64,000 nucleotides of DNA from Cercis canadensis (GCA_003255065.1 QAOA01001448.1:576825-640824), one strand, 5' to 3'; counted from the first letter of the stretch, positions 46,201-60,232 are shown. The notes: generated from the sequence alone by a model not told the origin. Translations and numbers: made by a program.

Positions 46201-49200
46201 GAAAGTCAGAGACAAAAGTTAATGGACACAGCATCCATCCTTTTTCAAATGGTACTCAATCAGGGCCAGCTGAAGATCACACAAAGGTACAAATAAGTAG
46301 AGTTTTCAACATCCATTTTTATGACATATTGTTATGTTTATGGATCAAAACTCATTGAAGGCTACTTTTTTTTGTGTGTGGAAATCATTTTATTGGAAGA
46401 TTTCATTTTCAATTTTTACTTGGAAATCATCACAATAAATAAATATTATTTTCCAAGTAACCAGGTTCACAAATGATAGGCTTAACATTTGAAATTTTAT
46501 TTGAATCTTATGCTATTAGGAAGAGTTGTTTGGTTAAGATGAAAAAAAGAATGAATATGAATTTTGAGAACTCAATTTAATTTAATTGTAGTTCTAAGCA
46601 TGTTAGTATAGAGTTTGGGAAAATTTTCTTTTTCTCTCTCTTTCCTATATTAGGAAGATATCTTATCCTCTGTTTTGTACACTTTTTTTGGTCTACCAAT
46701 ATACTTATTTTATCTTAAGTAAATTGCAAGAAGATTGCTGTGATATGTTTGNAAAAAGAATGAATATGAATTTTGAGTACTCAATTTAATTTAATTGTAG
46801 TTCTAAGCATGTTAGTATAGAGTTTGGGAAAATTTTCTTTTTCTCTCTCTTTCCTATATTAGGAAGATCTCTCTTTCCTATATTAGGAAGATATCTTATC
46901 CTCTGTTTTGTACACTTTTTTTGGTCTACCAATATACTTATTTTATCTTAAGTAAATTGCAAGAAGATTGCTGTGATATGTTTGAACCTTAAAGCTCAAG
47001 ATATTGACCTAATTTTGACCTTGCTTATCAATGAGCTGAGTGGGATCTTTTTCACCCTGATAAACCCTGTAAGTTTTTGAAGCTATGGTGACTTGTAAAT
47101 TAAGACTTGACCTTTTAGCTTGCTGATTACTATTTACATTGTCTTGATGCATGTAATATGACAGAGGTAACTACCAACCATTTTATTCATTTCTATTTTG
47201 GAATATTCCTCACATCCAACCAAATGTTTGGTCTCTGTTGACAGGGCAATGATAAAAAAATTCCTGCTAAAGCATCCCTGTCAGTGGAGGAGGTAGATAA
47301 CAACGTTAAAAGAGCCAGAAGCAGTATTGGAGGACAAGAAGTGCATGGTTTTAAGGAAGAGGCCAGTCCAAGCAACAGTGTGGAGAGTGTTAAGGTTAAT
47401 CTGTTTAGGAGCATTCATTTTTTCTTATGTCTAAGAAGACCTCTCTAATTCTATTTCGTTCTTTGGGGTATGCAAGCTTATGATCTTACATGTATTTTTT
47501 TTTCACCCCAATTGCTCCCCCTACACTTGTTTGGAAAGTACTTTTATGTATCTAGTCTGATGGCACTTTTGGGGTTGAATTGCTTTTATGTCAGTAACTG
47601 TGCCTATTTGTAATATAGTTTATGTTCCTCTTTCTCCTGACCTTGTTGTCTCTCATATTTTTTGACAGAGAAATCACAGAATTGGTAAGCAGGACATGAA
47701 GGCATCTGTTGAACAGCTTGCTTCTCGAGCAGCTTCTCGAGCCATGGCTGAAGCTGTGAAGAACATAGCACCACCAACTTCAGCATATCAGTTTGAGGTC
47801 TCATGGCGACGGCTTTCAGGTGACCAGGCACTACAGGCTCCTCTATTAAAGGTATTCCACATTATTGTTCATTTGTGCTTTGATTTTTGTTTCAATTTCA
47901 AGCACATAGCCAACTTGACAAGAACAAGGATGTCCTTTGTGTTGTATTCCTGGTTTTTGGTGATTTGCTAGTTATTGCAATAATCTATAATGCTCTCTGC
48001 ATGTTAGGCTGTATCTCCCCAGGAATTACCGTATATATTCAAAAATGCCTTATCTGCTGCCCTGTTAATCGACATCATCAAATGTGTCGCATCCTTTTTC
48101 ACGTAAGTAGTTATGTCATAAAATCTTACCCATTGTATGGATTTCCTTGGTAAGCATGGTATTGTTTTTGTTCTTTTGGCAGTGAAGATATGGATCTGGC
48201 TGTCAGTTATATAGAGCATTTGACCAAGGTCACGAGATTTGACATGCTCATGATGTGTCTTTCATCAACAGACAAGGATGGTATGTATTCTGTTGCCAAA
48301 TTTTCAGGTGTCTATTGCAATTTTTAGGAAACCTTTTGAAGTTAATTGGAGTTTCGGAAAACAAATACGTAAATGAAGGAAAAAAGGATAGAAAAGAGGA
48401 GAGTGTTTAGTGGGAATAATAGTTTCCAAGCTTGAAATTTGATATTCTATAAGAATGTTAACCAGTTGTTTCTTCTCGCCCCAAACATTTTGATCACTGA
48501 AACCCCAGAATGAAGAAGAAATATGAAGTCAAGAGAATTAAATGCACATGTTTGAACCCAGCTTTAATGCGGGACTCAAGAAAAATAATTTTCTGTTTGA
48601 TATTTAAATGATGATCATGCGGGTTTATCACTAGGTTCAGAGTTTTTTCGTTGGCATTATGTTCATTTTGGTGCTAAAACTTGGTCTAAAAGACTTAATG
48701 ATGTTAAAAGAAAGTGTCTTCTACGAAGGTGCCTCCCACACTATGAGAAATTATCAAAATACTCCCTGGTGTTATGTGGTTATTATGTGTAAATTATGTG
48801 GTTATTCTGTTTATATATGAGGTTATCATGTTCAAATATAAACGGGATAACCATATATATAAATCGATAACCACATATAATGATTTTTTTCTCAACAAAC
48901 CAAAATTAAGACATCAATATTCTTAAACTAGCAAGTCATTTCTGTGTAAAACTTTTGTATATTTCAAAATGCAACTTTCATATAAAATCCTATGAACATA
49001 AAATGAATTATCATGAGTGGTTATAAATAATATTTCTAGTTTAATTACTTTTCATCATTTTTTTATAATTTAATCATGCAAAATTAGTTAATATCAGCTA
49101 GATCATCATTAAGCTAGTTTTTAAGAAGTGTTTATCACTAGAAAGATGTAAATCAAGTCGCTTATATGAAATGTTGGATTTAAGTAGTAGTGTACAATAT

Positions 49201-49420
49201 AAAAATCCATATTTATTAACAATATGAAGGTTCCATAATGGTGCAGCAATTGAATCCTCTATTGTGTTTACAGAGATGTTAATCTGATTTGACTGAGTTA
49301 GTTACCTTTTAAATAGATCTCCGCAAGATCTGGGATGAAGTATTTTGTAGTGAGGCAACGCCAATGGAGTATGCAGAGATTCTTGACAACCTCCGATCAA
49401 AATACTGCCTTAGACAGTGA
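43261..49420 (+). CDS. RPAP3: RNA polymerase II-associated protein 3-like TPR cochaperone
   Basis: RPAP3 is a subunit of the R2TP-type HSP90 cochaperone system that helps assemble RNA polymerase II and other complexes. Twelve coding exons: 43261-43263 (ATG only), 43792-43890, 44432-44620, 44775-44899, 45124-45245, 45343-45425, 46140-46286, 47245-47394, 47669-47851, 48008-48102, 48183-48280 and 49317-49420, giving 465 aa. The N-terminus is DFQGFLNDLQDWELS, the usual RPAP3 start. A three-unit TPR domain lies at about residues 98-205 (GNEYFKQKKFKEAIDCYSRS, ALNLDDRYIKAYSRRGTARK). After a low-complexity linker, the C-terminal RPAP3 domain spans about 345-465 (YQFEVSWRRLSGD, PQELPYIFKNAL, LDNLRSKYCLRQ). 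Intron 4 uses a GC donor. A duplicate of exon 2 left of an N at 43577 is treated as an assembly artefact. Confidence 0.93.
43326..43576 (+). repeat. Duplicated segment left of the N (copy 1)
   Basis: This 251-bp segment of RPAP3 intron 1 and exon 2 is repeated at 43578-43828 with two or three base differences. A single N separates the copies, which suggests two contig ends that overlap but were not merged, or two alleles placed in tandem. Confidence 0.9.
43578..43828 (+). repeat. Duplicated segment right of the N (copy 2)
   Basis: This copy continues into the full RPAP3 exon 2 and following intron, so it is the one used in the gene model. Confidence 0.9.
46541..46984 (+). repeat. Duplicated intron segment around the N at 46752
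   Basis: In RPAP3 intron 7, about 46541-46751 recurs at 46753-46984. The second copy has an extra 24-bp internal repeat containing CTCTCTTTCCTATATTAGGA. The single N between them again suggests unmerged contig ends or alleles. Confidence 0.85.
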
Positions 49421-52064
49421 GAGTTATGCAGCCAAATGAATCTCTTTTCCTCTCTGCAGCAATCTTCACTTGTAAAGTATGTTATTGAAATGTTTTACTC
49501 AAGTTGAAGCTTTTATCTATAAGCTATTAGCAAAGAAAAAAGGAAACTTATCTTTAAGCGCATGTGAGTGCAGTGTGTTTTAGTGCCTTTTCCAGTTTTT
49601 CTATACCGGATATTTGCTTTGGTTATTAATATTCACCTTGTTGCCGGATCCCTTGTTAGTTGGTAGTTGTTACTTCTCTTGGAAGTTGCATGGGGTTAGC
49701 TGGACTGGTCCCTATAACAAACTCCACAGGCACCAAGAAGCACCGTTTGCAAAAGGCAATCTTTTCCTTGATGTTTAACCCAACTTTCTTTCTTGTTTGC
49801 TCATCAGCGTTATCAGTCATCACCATATGGGGTCCAAGTTTTAATGCATGTTGCTCACTTATATCACTGGTCCCTCGCCATTGGCCATCACTGCCACTGG
49901 TAGGGTTATGATCAGGTCATCCTAATGTTTGACCACGTTCTAGTATTACACATTGAATGCTGGAGCAAGCCGTTTTCGAGCATTTATGTCAAGACAGAGA
50001 TGGCATGGCGATCAAACAATTTATTACTTTTAGCATGTCATTTTAGGGAATTTTTTTTTTCTTTATCCTTATCTGAAAATAAGGTTGCTTAAAAAATTTG
50101 ATTAACGTGCAAGGTCTTGTCCTTGTATGTATGACAGATAAATAGGAACCTGTTTTACTTTCCGACAATGATAAGCTACTTGCACCACAGCAAGGATACT
50201 CGAATTTCAGTATGTGGAAGTGTAGAAAAATGTATCATGGGGTATTAAGGAATGGGTAGGCCATGTGCATTGTCAAGTACCTCATTCTGTTTTTAAAGCA
50301 GATAGAATTTTTATGCATTGCCTTTTTTATATCCTTTCCAAATAAGCCAAAGGAGAGCTCGGTGCCTCTCATTCTATTAAAACTCCAATATCCAGGTAAT
50401 CCTTTGGTCTATGCAACTGGAGCAAAGATATTTTAAGGGAAAGATTGTTCTCTAACCCAACATTAATGCCATGTGGGAGGATGCTATGCTCTGCATTATA
50501 TTTCCAAGGGGCAATTATGTACCCTAATATTTTGGGTTTATCACATGAAAGGGTTTAAAGTAAAAAATAAATATTGGAGATGGCAAAGAGTTAGTGGTAT
50601 AAGATTTTTTATAAAACTCAGAAGCCGGTTAGCAATAACAGAAAAAATGTTGATAACCCATCAGTATGTTCATACCCCTCAACAATTAGGATAGCATATA
50701 ATTGTCCAATCATCAATCGACTTCCAAATTCCTCGAATTTTATCTCGGTAATGACGTAGTTCAATGCAGTGTTATTACTAAGCTGCTTACATTATAATAA
50801 TGTTTGACCATTAAAAAGCAGAAAAAGACAAAAGAAATTATGCTACCTAATGACAGAAAAATCTTATCCTTTATTACCCTCCATAATCTCACCCATTAAT
50901 GGCGGAAGAAGAATAGCGTGTTGGATTAGCAGCATGCGCAACATAATTGTAAAATTCCGATTGCGTGGTTTTTATGACGAAAAAAAAATTAAAAACTACT
51001 TTTTATAAATTTTTAAATTCTCTGCTTTAAAAGTTAATATTTGGATCTAAACACAGAAAATTAAAAGATGAGTATGCTCTAAAATTACGCATGAGTCCTT
51101 TTTATTTATCGTTTAAGAAATATACAAAGAAATTAAAAAAAAAATCATTAAATAGTCTTAAATATTATAAAATATTTACTTAATTATTTTATTAAAAAAC
51201 TCTTCTTAGTTGGGCATTTAATAAAAATAGTGAGATTGATAAAGATAAAATTAAAAAAATAANAATATTTTTCTCTTTCCAGGTGTGGAATCTAGTAATA
51301 TGCAGCAAGGTACACAAAGCTAAGCAAAACAAGATATCTACATAGCTTTTGTTATAGCTTTGTCATGGTGTAAAGTTAGGTAGAAATTCATATTTTGAGA
51401 CATGTAAATAGATGTAATTATATCACGAGTAGTGATATAGGTAGTTTTCTTTTGAGACGTGTATATAAACTATGGGAGAAGGTTGAAGTTTAATTTGTAA
51501 TGATTAAGTTTTATTTAATCACTTAGAAATCTCCATAGAGCTATTTAGTAATTATTGCCAAAGGGTAAGTGTGACATATATTATATCATATAAAAATATT
51601 TAATACATAAATAAAATATGTAATTGACAATTTTAAATTAATTATACATAATAAATATTTATTATGTCAATGTAATATAACATATCTATAAATTTTATTA
51701 CTTAAACAGTTGGGAGGGACAAAGTGAAAGAACCAAACCGTGAAAGAGGTGAACTTTGGTATCCGTGGTTTACACTTGTGAGAGTGTTTTTTTTTTGCCA
51801 TGGTATTGCTTGTGATAGTTCAAAATAAAAAGTCTCATACTTTCAACTATATAATAAGAGTTCAAAACTTCAAAATTAAGTGAAATAGGTTTTTGTTCAA
51901 TGGGGAAAAGAAGGGAAAGGTGGTCTGAATTTCAACATCAATTCCCGCACAAAGCAATTTAAAAATAATCGATCAAAATTTGAAGGCTTTATTCTGACCA
52001 CCAGGTACACATTTTCAGTTAAAAAGGAACCAATAGAGAAAAAAATTAAACTGACACCTATCAC
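49421..52064. other. Intergenic region, AT-rich, one N at 51263
   Basis: This region holds the RPAP3 3' end and spacer. An AT-rich near-palindrome around 51560-51700 could be a MITE remnant. The open frames at 49660-49911 and 50473-50694 lack any protein-family signature. Confidence 0.45.
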
Positions 52065-52245
52065 GTGATCAAGCTCAGAGTCTCCCTCTCCCAAGTCGCT
52101 TTAACTTGTCTCAAGCCACGCGCCATTTTTCCCTTCCTGTCGTTTCTTCTGCAGCTGCTATTTGCTGGTACACTCCATTTTCTTTCTCTTGCTGTGTGTA
52201 CTCTGGTGAGGATTTACCTCCCCAGATCTGCTACCGCTGGGATAG

Positions 52246-52920
52246 GTACGTTATAGTTTCTTCTCTTTGAGATTTTTGTTCTTGGGTTCTATTTGCTTGG
52301 CTTTTTCTTATTTAGAATTTTCTGAAACTCCGTAACCTCGCAAATGGGTCTCTTGGTTGGACCAAGATTAGGAGTGGTTATATACTTTTTGTCGTCAATG
52401 TTATCTCCCTGTTCTCGTTGCTATCTAGAAAATTTTGGTGTACTTTTTCATGCTAATTACATGCTTCTGTTTTACGTCTCTGTTTATTTTTTCGCTTATT
52501 CCTTGCTGGGTCTCTGGTTTTCTCTTTTCGTGCTTCGTCTAGAAAAATGGGAGTGCTTTTCATTTCTAGTGAACCCGGTAAATACATGTAACTTTTAATC
52601 CTGTAAAATTTAAATGTGCTCGAATCTTCTCTCATCTCCTATTTTGCTTTTTATGCTGGTTTATCCATTATATTTAACTCATTTTATTTTATTGTTTTCT
52701 TTCCGCTGCTAGTGAGCTTGTCCTTTGAGTTTTAGCTTTTGCGGTTGCTTTTTTTTTTTTTTTGGCTCTTCGTCTGACTGGTTGGGGCTTTTCTGGGATG
52801 GGTCTGTGATTATTTGTTTTACTGGACCGATTAAATCCCGCTTTTTATATGCTAATTGAATATTTAAGATGGGTTTTTAGAATTTTTCGCTCATTTTTCT
52901 TTCCTTTTGGGAATTTGTAG
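52246..52920 (+). other. Intron in the 5' UTR of the EFR3-like gene
   Basis: A donor GTACGT at 52246 and an acceptor TTTGTAG at 52914-52920 place a 675-bp T-rich leader intron that ends three bases before the ATG at 52924. Confidence 0.6.
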
Positions 52921-52923
52921 GAA

Positions 52924-55900
52924 ATGGGTTTCATCTCCCGGAAGATTTTTCCAGCATGCGAGAGCATGTGTGTTTGCTGTCCTGCTTTGAGGTCAAGATC
53001 GCGCCAACCGGTCAAACGTTACAGAAAACTCCTCGCTGAAATCTTCCCTAAATCCCTTGTCAGTAATTTATTACTCCATTTAACTTGATCCTGTTGCCTC
53101 ATTGACTTCCTACATTTCAGTTGGCTCACTTCTAAATGACCCACTATTTATACCAATATATCCCTTAATAACAAATTTGGTGGTGACTTTTGTTTCTATT
53201 TTGCTGATGTTGATTAACAGTGCTATATAAGCCTATATTGCTATTATATTTCCAATACTTGCAGAAAATGATTCTCCCTTCTCTAAATTGAAGAATGTAA
53301 AACTCTTTTTACTTCTGTGCTTTGGAATGGCTATTTTTATCAAACGGTGGACCTGTCTTTTGCCACTTATTCTGGATGACTGCACGACTGAAGCCATTTG
53401 GGGCTTAAGCTGAGAAAAACAGTGAAGAAAAAACGTATGGTTTTATCTGACATATTTTGACTACGCTCATAGACATCAGGTTTTTGTGACGGAAATGATA
53501 ATATCACCTGAACTGCACTGGTTTTTATTAGTGTTATTAACAATAAACTAGGCATGTTTGTTGTTGGTGAATCAACTTGCTTGATTGTATGGCCATTATT
53601 TTTCTCTTTCCGATTTCTTTTTACTAGAAGTGAGAGCCCTGCTATTTAAAACTTTATAATGCTGTTCAGGATGGTCCTACAAATGAAAGGAAGATTGTCA
53701 AATTATGTGAATATGCATCAAAAAATCCTTTTCGGATTCCAAAGGTATTGATTATATTTTTAAACTCGTGTATCTGTAAAAGTTCAAAAAAAAAAAAAAA
53801 AAAANNNAAAAAAAAAAAAAAAAAAAGATACTCCCACAGTAATTGAAACCATTGCTGAGGCTCATCATATCCGCTCTTTCTACCAGATAGCAAACTATCT
53901 TGAAGAAAGGTGCTACAAGGAACTCCGATCTGGGCACATTAAACTTGTCAATATTATAACAGAGGTTTTCAACAAGATGCTTAGCACTTGTAAGGTGCAG
54001 ATGTAAGTTCCTAATGATTTATTAACTCACGTTTCCACATTGAGTCAGTTGTGCATCAGTGTAGAACTATTGATGTGTAATGGAGCTTTTCTGTTTTATG
54101 CAAAGTAGTCTGCCTTTTGTTTGTTTCTTCATATGTAATGGTTCATTATCATTATATACTTTCTATATGACTTTTATTGTAACTATTACATTTTTGCCTT
54201 TTGCACATTGCAGGGCATACTTTGCTGTTGATGTGCTAAATGTGATTTCTGAGCTTCTGGGCTATTCTAAGCATGATGCTATTCAGACACTTGGATGCCA
54301 AACCTTAACAACATTCATCTATAGTCAGGTGAATAATACAATCCAAGAAAATTAATATAGTTTAGGCTATTGACTCATGTAACTTGTTTATGGTTGTAAT
54401 TTAATAACATTTTACTTAGATGTATCTGTTTAGAAAAAGGAAGCATTGACACTATCTATTTTTATTGCCAATATTGAAAAACAATGGCATATATTTCAGT
54501 ACGATAGTAATCTAAAGCAAGTAAATATCTCTTTGATATTACGTAGCTTTGCAGGTCAAATACTTCATTTTGCTTTGTCCTTTTCGTTCCTTTCTCTTTT
54601 TTTTTTTTTCTTTTGTGGGGGGGGGGGGGGGGGNGGGGAGAATAAAGCAGGCAAGTATTTCTTTAGAGAGGGCATTTGCATTAATTGTTTTATAATTATA
54701 GTTTTCACTTAGGGAATGACCTTCAGTCTTTCTGATTAATATTGAAGTGGTCTACATTGTCATATACATTCTTCTGTCTTTCCTAAGTAGCCTGCATCAT
54801 TTTTGTGGTACTCTTCTATGCTATTGACTTAATGAATGAACAGGTAGATGCCACTTATGCTCATAACATTGAGAAGTTGGTGAGGAAAGTATGTATGCTA
54901 TCACTGGAACATGGTGAAACACGTGAAAATCGGTGCTTGAGGGCATCAAGCTTGCAGTGCCTTTCAGCAATGGTAGTTTCTTGCACTTCATTTGATTTCC
55001 TTTTATGCTTCTGACGAAAAATATTCTAGTTCCTTGAGGTGTATAATTGCTTTCTGATATTTATTTTCTGGTTATATTTTATTGTTTTGCTGACTCTTTT
55101 AGCAGTAAAAGTGTTGTTTATTTGACTATCTTTTTCTCTTGGCAGGTTTGGTTCATGGCTGAATTTTCACACATTTTTGTAGATTTTGCTGAGGTTAGTT
55201 ATCAACCTCCTCTCACTGAAGCCATTCTAATTTTGTATTGAAGTTTTGTTAAATCTCCAATATTTTTAGTGGATGCCATAGATCTCACTTTCACTAAATC
55301 ATTTGTTGGCCTTGGCATTCTGGCATGAAAATGCCATGGATTAAGTATTCGTGATGTCCATATTGCTTGAGGAAGATAATGTAGTGACCTAAATACTAGA
55401 AGTTTCTGTCTTTGATTGATAGCTGTTTCTAAATCCACGTAGTTAATTCCTGCTGTTAATTTTAAGTCGGGCGTTATCCCTTATATGTTAGTTAATTCAA
55501 AATGCAGATTGTTCGTGCTATTTTAGATAACTATGAGCACTTTAGATGTTATGAAGATGCTGATGTCAGGGGGGAGCCTCATCATAATTGGGTGGATGAG
55601 GTTGTCCGGGGCGAAGGTAGAGGCAGTGCAGTTGTTGCTAATGATAGTCGCTCTAGCTGCTTGATCATCCAGCCCCGACCAGAAATGAAGGGTCCTCCTC
55701 ATTTGACTAGGTATTGGCTATTCATGAGGCTTTAGAACAGTGTTTCAACCATTCATTGGAAGTTGTGATTCATTCTTTTTGTATCATCTCAAATCATTCT
55801 TTTGGTTCCCTCTTATGATTATTCTGTATTTTTGTTACAGAGAAGAAATTGAGAAACCGGAAACATGGGCTCAGATTTGCATTCAGAGAATGGTTGAATT

Positions 55901-58900
55901 GGCCAAGGAAAGCACAACAATGCGCCGGGTTCTGGATCCTATGTTTGTCTATTTTGATTCTGGACGGCATTGGGCTCCCCAGCAAGGGTTAGCCATGATG
56001 GTTTTATCCAGCGTGGCCTACTGCATGGAGAATGCAGGTATGTTATATCCACCCCTTCTGGCACAAATACTTGTTATAAATAATTCTAGTGGATGTATCA
56101 TCACTGTTCCACTCTCTATCTTTGAACATGTGTGAGGTGTAGATTGGCAAAGCAGCTATGATCAATACTATGCAGGTTCTTTATAGATATATTGTAACCT
56201 TTTCTTTACCCCAGGGAATCAGCATTTAATTCTGGCTTCTGTAATACGACATTTGGATCACAAAAATGTTATGCATGATCCCGAACTTAAAACATCTGTC
56301 ATTCAAGTTGCCACATCTTTAGCTATGCAAATTAGATCAGCCAGAGGGTTGGCGGAAATTGGCTTTGTTGGTGATCTTTGCAGGCACCTCAGAAAAAGTC
56401 TTCGGGTCTCCAATGATTTGATTGGAGAGCAAGAGTTACACTTAAATATATTGCTCCAAAATTCCATTGAGGACTGCTTATTACAAATTGCCAAAGGGGT
56501 TGGTTTACAGTGAATGCATTCTTTTTTATCCTTCTTTGGCTACAAAAACTCAGTTTTACAGGAGGAGGTTGCTCATTCTACTACTAAAATACTTATTTTT
56601 CTTTGTGGGTTGACTAGATCATTGATGTGGGGCCACTTTTTGACCTGATGGCAATAACCCTGGAGGATTTGCCACATGGTATTGCTGTCAAGGAAACTAT
56701 TAGGTCATTAGTAATCCTTGCTCGTGCGATTTCCTTAGCATTGGTCTCTTCACATTCACAACAGGTAAGAGGAGCTTCTTGTGATTAGATGCTGTTTAAA
56801 GTGAAAGATGCAAACTGCAACTTGAAGCATGGATATTAACTAACCTAAGTTCAATAAAAATGATGCTTAAAGGGTAGATTATATATGTTAAGGAAAACTC
56901 TGTTGAGGAAATCATTGTTGAAAACATGACTTTGACCAGATTAAACTTTTTGCTATTTGTTTCCTTTAAAAGATTCAAATAAACCATATCCGTTATTATG
57001 AGAAATTTCCTATTTGCAGTAATATTTTTTTGAAATACATACTACTTACTATATCTGATACTTCCATCTAGGCATTCCCTGAAGCCCTTCTTGTGCAACT
57101 CTTAAAAGTGATGTTGCATTCTGATGTTGAGGCTCGTGTTGGAGCACACCAGATATTTTCTGTACTTCTTTTTCCGAGTTCCATCCATCCACATGAAGCT
57201 GTCACCTCGTTGTCTGGATTTCCAAACCAACATAAAAAATGGCATTCCAATACTGCATCTGCATCAATTACAGCTTTACTTGAAAAACTCCGGAGAGGCA
57301 AAGATGGCACTGAGACTGAAAATAATGGGAACAATGTTCATGATGCGTTTAAAGAAAGAGATATTGTGGCAGAAAACTGGAAGCAGGGATGTGGTTTAAA
57401 GAATTCCCCCAACTTTTACAAACTTGCCTCAATAATTGATAGGACTACTGGGCCAGCAAGCTTGGCTGAGGCAGTAAGTAATTGGATTATTCGCTGTATA
57501 TATGGTTTTATTGGTGATTTACTTAGTAAAAATTGTTGTTTACGAAGTGTAAGTTTTGATAATGAATTGGCTCAGGAACCTTATGTTATGAAGCTTGGTG
57601 AAGATCAAATGGCACAGTTGCTTTCTTCCTTTTGGATACAAGCTAGTCTACCTGATAATTTGCCCTCAAATATTGAAGCTATATCTCATTCTTTCATATT
57701 AACTCTAATGGTTTTACGCTTAAAGGTAAAATGTGTTGTATTCTTTATTACCTGCTTTATTTCCTGTTATGTCCTAGTTACTTTGGCATCCCTGATGTTT
57801 GTCTTCACTTCCTTTTGTGCTTTTAGATAGATTAGCACTCTAGAGTGAAAGGTACTGTGCTTAAGCTTCAAATCTAAGCAAGCCTGCAAGCTTTTAGTGA
57901 AATTAATATTTTACTGAATTATGTGTAGTTTAGTCTAGTGCAATGGAGTAGCTATAGAGATTTGTTTTGGCCTAGTCAGAAATAATTTTGCCCTCAACTT
58001 TTGCTCTGCTTCCATATTGTCTTGGATTTGTAACTGCCAGAAAAACGAGATTCTTATTTTGACAGGAAACAGATTTCAAACATAGATTATTCAGTTGTAT
58101 ATTTTCCGTGCATGCTAGCACATGTTATTCTGATTATTAAAATTTTTCAAATTGGAACATTGCAGAACCTGAAAGATAACCTTGTGGTTCGCTTCTTCCA
58201 GCTTCCTCTCTCTCTCTGTAATATGTTGTTGGATCCAAGCAATGGTATGATCCATGGAATATCTTAAAAACTCCATTTCTGAAGCTACATTAAAATAAAT
58301 GCATAACTTATTTACTTGTCTGTTTTGCCAGGAATGTTACCCCCATCATACCAGAGGGCTGTCTTTGTTTTATCTGCAGGCATGTTGATGTTCGCCTGCA
58401 AAATATATCAAATTTTTGATCTGATTGACGCTTTGAAGTCATTAGTTGCATCTGAAGTAAGTGACTAATCTGACTTCGCTACTTTGCTAGTCTAATTTCT
58501 GATAGAGGATCTCTCTCGCTGATCTTAGTAGTAAAAAGCTGAACTCTTTATGCTTATATAACTCTTAATAAAATATGTTAACAATCTCCCGGGTACCATA
58601 CATCAGGTTGATCCATTCTTGGGCATCAGTGATGACCTTCAAGTATATGCTAAGACCAATGTGGATGTGCGAGACTATGCTACTGCTGCTGATAATCAGC
58701 AGGCAATGTCAATATTATCTGAGTTACGGGACAGAATATGCGAATATAACCAGACTATAAAGGATGTTCTGGTTGAAAACCTTGCTAGCATCACTGAGGT
58801 AATGCACTTTATTCAGGGATAAGACCTTATGCACAACCTGATACTCTCATTTTCTGATCTTTCTGTTTTTGTTTGTTTAGCTGGAAGCAGATGACCTGGC

Positions 58901-60232
58901 TTCACAACTGTCAGAAACCTTCAGACCTGATGAAGAATTCTTGTTTGGTCCACAATCGATTTTTGAGCAGAATCAAATTGTTTTGCATTCTAAAGAATCC
59001 TTGTCCTTTGATGGGGTATGTTTCTCCGGTGTAAATTACATCATGGTTTTGCTTAGTGGGTTATTGGCTTCAGCAGAGCAGTTCCGTGCATGAAGCCAGT
59101 TTCCTTCTGATTGATGTCCTGCCACGTACCTCCGCTGCCAAACAGCTATGGGTATAGGGGTTAGAATCCGGCAAAACAAACTCTAGAAGAAATGCGTTAA
59201 TCGTTTTTTTTTTATTTTTTGGTTATGTAGGATGTACCATCAAATTCAATCATTGAAGAGGACACAGTAAGTGAAGCATCCGTTTCTGACCTCTCTCGGT
59301 TTATTCCGAAGATACCTGCATCCCCTTCTGTGCCTCGTGTTATCAGCATTGGACAGCTTATGGAATCCGTACTCTCTCTCTCTCTCTCTCTCCCTTACAC
59401 ATTGTGTATGCATGTATGAAGCGTAGATGGTGGCTTAGGGGGGCAGACTTAAATAGCCCCTTATGGGGCCATCCCTCGAAACGGAAATCTAAATTTTAAA
59501 AATTCCCCTTAACTTTCAAGTGTAATTTTTATGAAATATGAGATTGGCCTCTGATAATTTTGAAATTTTCTTAAAAGCCCTTGACCATTCTATTTTGGTC
59601 CCTCAACTCAAAATATGCATATATTTCGTTGTGACTCTTTGTTCTTGTTTCTTTAGCTCACGACCCCATATTGTTTTCAGGCACTAGAAGTAGCAGGACA
59701 AGTGGCAGGAACAGCTGTGTCCACTTCACCCCTCCCTTACAACACCATGGCTAGCCAGTGTGAAGCCCTTGGAACATGTGCAAGGAAGAAGCTCTCAAAC
59801 TGGCTGGCCTTTGAGAATCAATATGGTCAAGCAGCTGATAAATCATTTCTGGCTTTTCCTGACAATGGAAACTCAGCACTTGAAAAGGTCTGTGTATAAT
59901 CATGTTCCACTTGTTATTTCATTATGTTTTCTCACTTTAATGAACTGATGGGCAAAACTAAATTAGTCGTCAATTGTACCCATTTTCCTATCTCTTTAAG
60001 GAGGCATATAAGTAAGTTCTTGCTTCGCTATTTTAGGTATTATTGATATGTCTATTCTAAATAAATCCAATTCATGATAATGTACTTGTAACGTTTATCT
60101 TTTGTCTCTATATAGGTATTTAATGGTGGTGGGCATGGGCAAGTAGCTGTATTGCCGAGGGATCCATGGCTCGCCATGAGGCTTCCTCCTGCTAGTCCCT
60201 TTGACAATTTCCTCAAGGCTGCTGGGTGTTAG
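52924..60232 (+). CDS. EFR3-like armadillo-repeat protein (EFOP / SEMI-ROLLED LEAF 2 family)
   Basis: In yeast, animals and plants EFR3 proteins anchor the phosphatidylinositol 4-kinase alpha complex at the plasma membrane; the rice relative SRL2 affects leaf rolling. Nineteen exons run from 52924 to 60232: ex1 52924-53058, ex2 53670-53744, ex3 53887-54002, ex4 54214-54328, ex5 54844-54972, ex6 55146-55193, ex7 55508-55710, ex8 55841-56037, ex9 56215-56498, ex10 56618-56764, ex11 57072-57473, ex12 57576-57725, ex13 58166-58244, ex14 58332-58456, ex15 58607-58798, ex16 58881-59015, ex17 59231-59368, ex18 59681-59887, ex19 60116-60232. They give 997 aa. The N-terminus carries a Cys cluster and basic patch (CESMCVCCPALRSRSRQPVK), fitting lipid anchoring. 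Helical repeats fill the middle (QTLGCQTLTTFIYSQ, KLGEDQMAQLLSSFWIQASL). The C-terminus has the family block LPRDPWLAMRLPPASPFDNF. Introns 2 and 4 contain N gaps in homopolymers. Confidence 0.92.
59371..59392 (+). repeat. CT dinucleotide microsatellite
   Basis: About ten CT units directly after the donor of intron 17 of the EFR3-like gene. Confidence 0.9.

Noticed and set aside
49660-49911. ORF downstream of RPAP3
   Set aside because: Follows the RPAP3 stop in 3' UTR-like DNA and has no recognisable features.
54615-54640. Poly(G) run with an N as a possible structured element
   Set aside because: Homopolymer next to a gap in an intron; most likely a sequencing or assembly problem.
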